Positions 32,907 through 37,730 of a stretch of DNA of 37,730 nucleotides are shown here, in pieces. The notes under the pieces are model-generated. The model was not told where the DNA came from and made no database searches. It saw only the letters and a list, made by a program, of their open reading frames with translations. Made by a program: the position numbers and the translations under genes. The stretch is from NCBI GenBank assembly GCA_017609625.1, contig JAFCDN010000023.1:1-37730 (forward strand), in the 5' to 3' direction. How positions within the stretch are numbered: the stretch's first letter is position 1; every line of letters begins with the position of its first letter. The stretch is from Candidatus Iainarchaeum sp. GTDB taxonomy: Archaea; Iainarchaeota; Iainarchaeia; Iainarchaeales; 1-14-0-10-31-34.

Positions 32907-32922
32907 AGTAATCACATAGTAA
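32904..32922 (-). promoter_or_regulatory. Two direct repeats at the toxin-antitoxin promoter
   Basis: On the plus strand, CATAGTAA occurs twice with an 11-bp period (32904-32911 and 32915-32922). They lie between the TATA box (about 32925-32934) and the start codon, where an antitoxin dimer could bind one helical turn apart. Operator function is inference. Confidence 0.5.
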
Positions 32923-32924
32923 AC

Positions 32925-32934
32925 TATATATAAA
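32925..32934 (-). promoter_or_regulatory. TATA box of the toxin-antitoxin module
   Basis: On the minus strand TTTATATATA is centred about 25 bases upstream of ATG 32906. It sits just right of the direct repeats. Confidence 0.5.
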
Positions 32935-32941
32935 CCTTTTG

Positions 32942-34105
32942 CTAAAACGGCCTTGAATTCCTTCGCAAAGAAAGAAAAGCATTATCTCTTCCAAGCTTGT
33001 CTTGGATTTTGTTGAACAGGGTTTCAACTTCATTTGGCTTTAATCTGGCTCTCAAATCTGCTTCAATTAAAATGCTTGGATAAGCATATTCTTTGTGCAG
33101 AGAAGAAAGAGTTAAAACTACTGAGCCTATTTCATTGCAGTATTCTGTTAATTCTTTTCCGTTATGCAAAAATTCAATTCTTAAAGGCCTGTCTAAAAGA
33201 GAAGGTTTTAAATAGAAAGTTTTGATTTTAGAAGCCCATTTTTCTTTGAAGTCATTTAAGATTGGATGATCTTTTATAGATGAAGTGTAATTAAAGCAAA
33301 AACTTCTCTGGTTTTTTAAGAGCAAATAATCAAGCAAACTTGAATCAAAAAAACAGTCTAGGGAAGAAGGTTCAATCAAATGGTTTTTTTCTAAAAGCCC
33401 TTTTTGCAGAATGCTTCTAAATCTTGAACCACGGGAATCTTCTACTGTTGCAATTAAATTGCAGTTGTTTTCTTCTGCGGTTTGGTATAATGATTCAAAT
33501 AAATTGATTAAATCAAGGTAATCTGAACCTAACTGAGAGTCTTTTCTTGGTTTGTCTGCATATTGAGGAATAATGCTTCCATCAATAAAACAATAATCTG
33601 GCTTGAAGTTTTCAATTGCTTTTTTTGAGCAGGAAATCTCTTCTTTTAAACGGAGCAGAGATTTGTTGCACAAAAATTCATCGTTTTCCAGCACATTGCT
33701 GGAAATAAAAGGTTTAGGAAAATCAGTGGGAGAAGGAAAATATTCTGCTTTTTCTAAAATGTTTTTTTTATAGGAAAAAACTGCAGAAACAGTTTTAATC
33801 AGAATTATATCTATTGAGTGCATTCTTTTTCCGACAAAACCTGAATCAGTTCCTGCAATCTTAAGATTCAGTTCTGCCGGCTGAATGGGATAAAAAAAGT
33901 TTTCTTCTAATAATTCTGCAGAGTTAAAAGAATCCAGTTTTTCTTTTTTTAATGCAGAAAGTTTTTCTGCAATGCTTTTCTTTTTTCCTTCAGTTCCTTT
34001 TATTTTTGTAACTGCATCTGAAATCAAAGAGTTAACGTTCATAGTAAATTCAGGTTTTGTTTCTTTAAAAAGGTTTTCAAGGCTGGGTGCAGGTGAAAAA
34101 TTCAC
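32942..34105 (-). CDS. nurA: NurA 5'-3' nuclease
   Basis: NurA is the nuclease partner of HerA in DNA end resection. The 387-residue protein shows the NurA order: LKIAGTDSGFVGKRMHSIDIILIKTVSAV in the first third, then YCFIDGSIIPQ with acidic residues, then LIATVEDSRGSRFRSIL. Length fits the family. It starts with GTG 34105, overlapping the panD stop by four bases (GTGA), so it is translated with panD. The HerA gene lies separately to the left. Confidence 0.85.
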   Translation of the reverse strand: MNFSPAPSLENLFKETKPEFTMNVNSLISDAVTKIKGTEGKKKSIAEKLSALKKEKLDSFNSAELLEENFFYPIQPAELNLKIAGTDSGFVGKRMHSIDIILIKTVSAVFSYKKNILEKAEYFPSPTDFPKPFISSNVLENDEFLCNKSLLRLKEEISCSKKAIENFKPDYCFIDGSIIPQYADKPRKDSQLGSDYLDLINLFESLYQTAEENNCNLIATVEDSRGSRFRSILQKGLLEKNHLIEPSSLDCFFDSSLLDYLLLKNQRSFCFNYTSSIKDHPILNDFKEKWASKIKTFYLKPSLLDRPLRIEFLHNGKELTEYCNEIGSVVLTLSSLHKEYAYPSILIEADLRARLKPNEVETLFNKIQDKLGRDNAFLSLRRNSRPF

Positions 34106-34443
34106 AAAAACCTGACAAACTGGTTTTTTTCATTTACTAAAACAATTCTTGGTTTTGGTGCAGTTTCAGAGTATTCAAATGCCAATACAATAATCAAATC
34201 TCCGACAGAAAACTTTCTTGCAGCTGCTCCGTTCAGGCAGATTGTGCCTGAATCAGCTTGGGCTTTAACTGCATAAGTTTCAATTCTTTTCCCGTTGGAG
34301 ATATTTGCAACCAAAACTTTTTCATTTTCTTCTATTCCAGATTTTTGCATTAAAAAAGAATCAATTGAAATGCTTCCAATGTAATTTAAATCTGCCTGAG
34401 TTACTGTTGCTCTGTGGATTTTTGATTTCAAAAAGCATTTCAT
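34102..34443 (-). CDS. panD: Aspartate 1-decarboxylase PanD
   Basis: PanD makes beta-alanine for pantothenate and coenzyme A. The 113-residue protein reads SKIHRATVTQADLNYIGSISID, where G23-S24 is the self-cleavage site that forms the pyruvoyl group. NGKRIETYAVKA and GTICLNGAAARKFSVGDLIIVLAF follow. This is the bacterial pyruvoyl type; many archaea instead use a pyridoxal-phosphate enzyme. It lies between a methyltransferase gene (4 bases upstream) and nurA, an unusual partner set. The catalytic sites are intact. Confidence 0.93.
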   Translation of the reverse strand: MKCFLKSKIHRATVTQADLNYIGSISIDSFLMQKSGIEENEKVLVANISNGKRIETYAVKAQADSGTICLNGAAARKFSVGDLIIVLAFEYSETAPKPRIVLVNEKNQFVRFL

Positions 34444-34447
34444 AAAA

Positions 34448-35224
34448 TCACTTTACTGCAAGAAAAACATCATAAGTGTTTTCTCCTTCAACCTCAAAAT
34501 AGGGAAAGATTTTTTTGAAACCAATTTTTTTGAGCATTGAAAGCAATTCAGAATGTCTTAAATAATAGGCTTCAAAGCTCATAGAGAAAGTTTTTTTAGA
34601 TTCCTTAACTAAAACATTTGCGTTCCAGATTCTTTTGCTTTCTTCTAAAAAATGATGAATTTTCCAATTAACTGACACTGTTTGGTTGTCAATTTTTTTT
34701 GAACCAAAATTGTGAATAAAAGTTGTGTTTAGTGGGGAATGGCTTTCTCTAGGAGAAAGGTCTAAATACAATAAACCGTTTTCTTCTAAAATATCATGCA
34801 TATTCTGAAGCGAAGCGAAAATTTCTTTTCTTGCTTTATCTAAATCAACTGAATCTTTTTCCCAGGAAACACAGTAAGGAAGAGAACAGCCTCTGCATAA
34901 AACTGCATCAAATTTTGTATTGAAAAAAGAGTTTAATTCAGTCCAGCTAAGCTTGTGAAAAGGAATTGAAAGAGATTCTCTCTGCATATTGTTTTTGAAT
35001 CTTTTCAGCATTCTTTCACTTAAATCAGAACAGGTTAAATCAAAGCCTTTCTTTTTCAGCTGGATTGCAGGAAAGCCTGTTCCACAAGAACAATCCAGAA
35101 TTTTTTTTGCATTATGTTCTTTCAAAAGCTGGGAAAGAGATTCTGCATAAAGCTCTTTATTATAAAGGAATTCAATGCAAGTGTCCCAAATAAAATCAGT
35201 TGAATCAAAATTAGTCATATACAT
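34448..35224 (-). CDS. Class I SAM-dependent methyltransferase
   Basis: The 258-residue protein has KKILDCSCGTGFPAIQLKKKGFDLTCSDLSERML, the SAM-binding loop and acidic second strand, then FDAVLCRGCSLPY and LEENGLLYLDLSPRESH. This resembles small-molecule N-methyltransferases of the glycine-methyltransferase type. The acceptor is not identifiable. It begins the operon with panD and nurA. Start ATG 35224 or ATG 35218 are both possible. A link to pantothenate or DNA repair is not supported. Confidence 0.8.
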   Translation of the reverse strand: MYMTNFDSTDFIWDTCIEFLYNKELYAESLSQLLKEHNAKKILDCSCGTGFPAIQLKKKGFDLTCSDLSERMLKRFKNNMQRESLSIPFHKLSWTELNSFFNTKFDAVLCRGCSLPYCVSWEKDSVDLDKARKEIFASLQNMHDILEENGLLYLDLSPRESHSPLNTTFIHNFGSKKIDNQTVSVNWKIHHFLEESKRIWNANVLVKESKKTFSMSFEAYYLRHSELLSMLKKIGFKKIFPYFEVEGENTYDVFLAVK

Positions 35225-35313
35225 AACTGTGTTTTATGATTCTATTAAAAGTTTTTGAGAGATTTTTACGCAAAAAGATAATAATTTAAAGGTTTTTATC
35301 GTTTTGATTAAAT

Positions 35314-36288
35314 ATGAGCTTAAATGAGGTTTTTGCTAAACTTGGTTTGGATTCAAAAGACAGGGAAATTTTGTTTGAATTGGATTTGGATTCAAGAGTT
35401 TCTGTTAATAAGCTGGCAAAGAATGTCAAGCTTAAGCCAGGGACTGTGAATTACAGAATAAAGAAGCTGGAAGAAAAAAACATTGTTTTAGGTTATTACA
35501 CTGCAATTGACAGGTCTTTGCTGGGCTTTGAGCAGTTTAGGGTTTATTTGAAATACCAGTATATTAATCCAGAAAAAGAACAGGAATTAGTGGATTATTT
35601 GATGGAAAACGAAATGATTTGGTGGGTTGGAAAAATCGGTGGCGAATTTGATTTGTGTTTTGTTATCTGGGCAAGAAATACTTTTGAATTCAATGAATTC
35701 TGGAAGAAATTAATGCTTAAATATAGAAATCTGTTCCAGAAAATGAGTGTCTCTGTTTATGTTGGATTATACCAGTTTAATCTTGCTTTTCTTAATCCAG
35801 AAAATGAAAAAAGAGTTAAAATTTTTTCCGGAACAGACAAAAGAGTTTCAATTTCAAAAAAGGAAGAAAAAATATTGAAGCTGATTTCTGATAATGCCAG
35901 AATGCCTTCAATTGAAATAGCAAAAAAATTAAAGCTCACGCCAATTCAGGTAAAGTATGCTTTGAATAAAATGAAAAAGCTTGGCTTAATCCAAGGTTTC
36001 AGGCTGAAATTTAATTTTGATTTATTTGGGCTGAATTATTATAAAGTGCAGTTTAATTTAAAGGATTTAAAGCAGTATAAAAAACTCGCTGACTTTGCCT
36101 TGCAGCATAAAAACATTATTTACATTGACCAGACAATAGGTGTTGAAGATTTTGAGACTGAATTAATTGCTTCTTCCCACAAGGAATTTATGGGGATAAT
36201 AAAAGAAATGAAAGAAAAGTTCTCTGAGATAATAAAGGATTACAATTATATTCTTTATTCTGAAATACTCAAAATCAAATACTTTTGA
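35314..36288 (+). CDS. Lrp/AsnC family regulator with two tandem halves
   Basis: The 324-residue protein is about twice the usual Lrp length. The first half has the HTH SRVSVNKLAKNVKLKPGTVNYRIKKLEEKNIV, then a ligand-binding-like region. The second has ARMPSIEIAKKLKLTPIQVKYALNKMKKLGLIQ with its own following domain. Such archaeal proteins control amino-acid or other metabolic genes; the target here is unknown. A TTTAAA element centred about 27 bases before the ATG (near 35286) suggests a leaderless message. It is divergent from the methyltransferase operon by 89 bases. Confidence 0.85.
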   Translation: MSLNEVFAKLGLDSKDREILFELDLDSRVSVNKLAKNVKLKPGTVNYRIKKLEEKNIVLGYYTAIDRSLLGFEQFRVYLKYQYINPEKEQELVDYLMENEMIWWVGKIGGEFDLCFVIWARNTFEFNEFWKKLMLKYRNLFQKMSVSVYVGLYQFNLAFLNPENEKRVKIFSGTDKRVSISKKEEKILKLISDNARMPSIEIAKKLKLTPIQVKYALNKMKKLGLIQGFRLKFNFDLFGLNYYKVQFNLKDLKQYKKLADFALQHKNIIYIDQTIGVEDFETELIASSHKEFMGIIKEMKEKFSEIIKDYNYILYSEILKIKYF

Positions 36289-36349
36289 TTCCTGATTGAA
36301 CCGCAAAGGTTAATAAAGAAAACGGGCATTTTGTTTTTTGTGATGCAAA

Positions 36350-36667
36350 ATGAAAGCAGTGATTGAAATAAAAGAATTAAAGCAGGACTGGAATCCGCCT
36401 TTCCAGAAGAAAAACGCAATAAAAGAAATTGAAGTAGAAGAAGGAGAATTATTTGAATCAAACGGAAACGGAGGAAAAGTATTTCAATTGGTTAAAATAG
36501 GAAAAGACAGGGTTTTAGTGGAATATGACGCGGAATACACAAACAAAGGCCATGTTCATCCAACCAACAGGCAGCTTTGGATTGGAAAAGATGACGGAGA
36601 AAGTTTCTCGCAGTTATGGGGAAACGACGGAGTAACAAAAACTTTAAGATTAAAGGAATTGAAGTGA
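36350..36667 (+). CDS. Small protein, unknown
   Basis: The 105-residue product reads MKAVIEIKELKQDW at the start and then alternates beta-strand-like segments with charged loops. A GHVHPTNRQLWIGKDD stretch contains two histidines and a Trp but does not match a metal site I know. It is probably a small beta-barrel or sandwich. It is four bases before the cysteine-rich gene and in line with the interrupted pth2, so the three are co-transcribed. TATA-like TTAATAAAG lies about 30-38 bases upstream. No family is recognised. Confidence 0.55.
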   Translation: MKAVIEIKELKQDWNPPFQKKNAIKEIEVEEGELFESNGNGGKVFQLVKIGKDRVLVEYDAEYTNKGHVHPTNRQLWIGKDDGESFSQLWGNDGVTKTLRLKELK

Positions 36668-36671
36668 TTTA

Positions 36672-36863
36672 ATGGGATGTGGCTGTTGCGAAACAGAAGA
36701 AAAAGAACACAAATATGAATGCCGCGGAAAAGAAATGGAATGCAAAGACGACAAATATGTCTGCAGTGAATGCGGAAAAGAAATATCATGCAAATGTACA
36801 GAAGAACCTAAAGAAGAAACAACAGAAGAAAAAACTGAAGAACCAGAAGAAAAAACTGAATAA
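36672..36863 (+). CDS. Cysteine-rich small protein with acidic tail
   Basis: The 63-residue protein starts MGCGCCETEEKEH and contains nine cysteines in the first 42 residues: CGCC, YEC, MEC and CSEC, then CKC. It could bind one or two metal ions. The last 20 residues are only E, T, K and P in a repeated EE-x-T pattern. No family is recognised. It sits between the 105-residue gene (4 bases) and the start of pth2 (11 bases), in the same direction. Confidence 0.55.
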   Translation: MGCGCCETEEKEHKYECRGKEMECKDDKYVCSECGKEISCKCTEEPKEETTEEKTEEPEEKTE

Positions 36864-36874
36864 TTTGATTTTAA

Positions 36875-36949
36875 ATGGAATTCAAACAAGTTATTGTAAT
36901 TAGAACTGACTTGAAGATGCAGTTAGGGAAGATTGCAGTAAACTTTTAA
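36875..36949 (+). pseudogene. pth2: First exon or 5' fragment of peptidyl-tRNA hydrolase 2 (Pth2)
   Basis: ATG 36875 opens MEFKQVIVIRTDLKMQLGKIAV and then N-F-stop at 36947. The first 22 residues fit archaeal Pth2 (KQVIVxRTDLKMxxGKxAxQxAHA), which releases peptides from drop-off peptidyl-tRNA. The match ends just where Q-x-A-H should follow, inside the most conserved part. Only 23 bases separate the stop from the homing endonuclease ATG. The rest of Pth2 is absent from the window, so it is either truncated or continues after an inserted element. I therefore label it a fragment. It follows the cysteine-rich gene by 11 bases. Confidence 0.75.
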
Positions 36950-36972
36950 TCTTATCGAACAAACATATTTAT

Positions 36973-37686
36973 ATGAAAATTTACGATTCTAAAGAATATT
37001 TAGAAGAACAAATCAAAACCAAATCCTATCTACAAATAGCCAAAGAAAACAAGGTAAATAGTTCCACAATTTGTAGAAAACTCAAAAAATTTAAACTTAC
37101 AAATCCTTCAGAATTTTGGACTGAAAATGAAATACAAATTTTAAAAGAAAATTATTCTAACTTAGAAAACATACATTCTTTTTTTCCTAATAGAACAAGA
37201 TACTCTGTTTATCATTTTGCAAATAAGATTGGGCTTAATAGACCTATAAGAAAAAGATACTATGAAATAGATGAAAACTTCTTTAAGAAATGGACAAATG
37301 AATCTAGTTATACTTTGGGTTGGGCGTTTAGCGATGGAAATGTTTCAAAAGATGGAAGAACCTTTGGTTTTCACCTACACAAAAAAGATATTAAAATTTT
37401 AAAAATACTTAGAGAAATGATGAGCAGTAAACACAAAATTTTTTTATATGGAAATGCAGTTGAATTTAGAATACACAGCAAAAAAATGTGCAAGGATCTA
37501 ATCTCTCTTGGATGCACACCTAAGAAAAGCTTAAATATAAAATTTCCTTCAAACTTGCCTAGAAGATATCTTAAGCACTTTGTTAGAGGTTATTTTGATG
37601 GGGATGGAAGCATATATTTTAATTATCCAAATACAATCAAAATAAATATGCCTGTAACTAAAGAATTCCTAGACGAATTGAGATAG
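36973..37686 (+). CDS. LAGLIDADG homing endonuclease-like protein (C-terminus interrupted by TAG)
   Basis: The 237-residue product has an N-terminal HTH (SYLQIAKENKVNSSTICRKLKK) and a Myb/SANT-like helix block (FWTENEIQILKENY). Two LAGLIDADG-type motifs follow: YTLGWAFSDGNVS (about residue 113) and FVRGYFDGDGSI (about residue 203). Such enzymes cut a long DNA site so that their host intron or intein can spread. It stops at TAG 37684 only about 25 residues after the second motif, where 60-80 more are usual. The frame then stays open to the window end, so a nonsense change or readthrough is possible. It lies inside pth2. Confidence 0.75.
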   Translation: MKIYDSKEYLEEQIKTKSYLQIAKENKVNSSTICRKLKKFKLTNPSEFWTENEIQILKENYSNLENIHSFFPNRTRYSVYHFANKIGLNRPIRKRYYEIDENFFKKWTNESSYTLGWAFSDGNVSKDGRTFGFHLHKKDIKILKILREMMSSKHKIFLYGNAVEFRIHSKKMCKDLISLGCTPKKSLNIKFPSNLPRRYLKHFVRGYFDGDGSIYFNYPNTIKINMPVTKEFLDELR

Positions 37687-37730
37687 AGATTTTTTAAGAT
37701 AATTAATACAAAAATGCCAAAAATGAAGAA

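Noticed and set aside
36875-36972. Intein in Pth2
   Set aside because: The frame ends in a stop after two residues and the endonuclease frame has its own start, so protein splicing is excluded.
36938-37730. Group I intron core or bulge-helix-bulge in the pth2 insertion
   Set aside because: I found only a 6-base pairing (ATCTTA near 36952 with TAAGAT near 37696) and a lone AAGATA. The 3' end is outside the window, so neither structure can be claimed.
1-37730. CRISPR arrays, rRNA genes, insertion sequences or a replication origin
   Set aside because: No regularly spaced direct repeats, rRNA-like GC-rich blocks, transposase motifs or origin-type repeats were seen.

Overview
This AT-rich window reads as archaeal chromosome. 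It carries Rad50, HerA and NurA, the ribosome-recycling pair ABCE1 and Pelota, archaeal RNA polymerase subunit K, ribosomal protein eS17, elongation factor 1-beta, an archaeal CCA-adding enzyme, Taw3 and an Elp3-like protein. Many genes have a TATA-like box about 27 bases before the start codon instead of a long leader. Genes are short, tightly packed and lysine-rich, and several functions look borrowed from bacteria (GpmI-type phosphoglycerate mutase, PanD). This fits a small-genome archaeon of the DPANN kind, but the exact lineage cannot be fixed from the sequence alone.

Layout. 1-5975 is a cell-surface region: the end of a TctA-like membrane protein, a GT-C glycosyltransferase, a GT2 gene with an apparent frameshift, a GT4 glycosyltransferase, an FkbM methyltransferase and a flippase-like membrane protein. 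A JAMM protease and phosphoglycerate mutase follow in the same run. 7875-9880 holds four overlapping small proteins with pilin-like N-termini; the pilus-type ATPase that could serve them lies apart at 19907-21523. 9877-15909 holds an asparagine-synthase-like enzyme, ABCE1 and Pelota (divergent), two linked membrane proteins and a membrane-anchored nuclease-like protein. 15955-19912 is rich in RNA modification: an Elp3 with a damaged acetyltransferase domain, Taw3 and a 2'-5' RNA ligase-like protein. 21586-24293 has the CCA enzyme, a VapBC module with a palindromic operator, tRNA-Arg(TCG), a 51-residue zinc-ribbon protein and EF-1 beta.

24364-35224 mixes DNA end processing (Rad50, HerA, NurA, not adjacent and with no Mre11 in view) with the rpoK-eS17 pair, a 506-residue unknown protein, a ribbon-helix-helix regulator, a HAD hydrolase, a MazF-like toxin module and a methyltransferase-panD-nurA operon. 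35314-36863 has a double Lrp-type regulator and two small unknown proteins.

The most striking observation is at the right end. At 36875 the first 22 codons of peptidyl-tRNA hydrolase 2 (Pth2) are readable and stop inside its most conserved motif. A LAGLIDADG homing endonuclease gene begins 23 bases after the stop. This looks like an intron or other homing element inside an essential-type gene; the rest of pth2 would have to lie beyond the window. Other broken or unusual reading frames (GT2 at 2284, Elp3 tail at 15955-16030, an ORF with an internal TAA at 31315, a TAG in the endonuclease at 37684) suggest either gene decay or residual sequence errors, and should be judged together.
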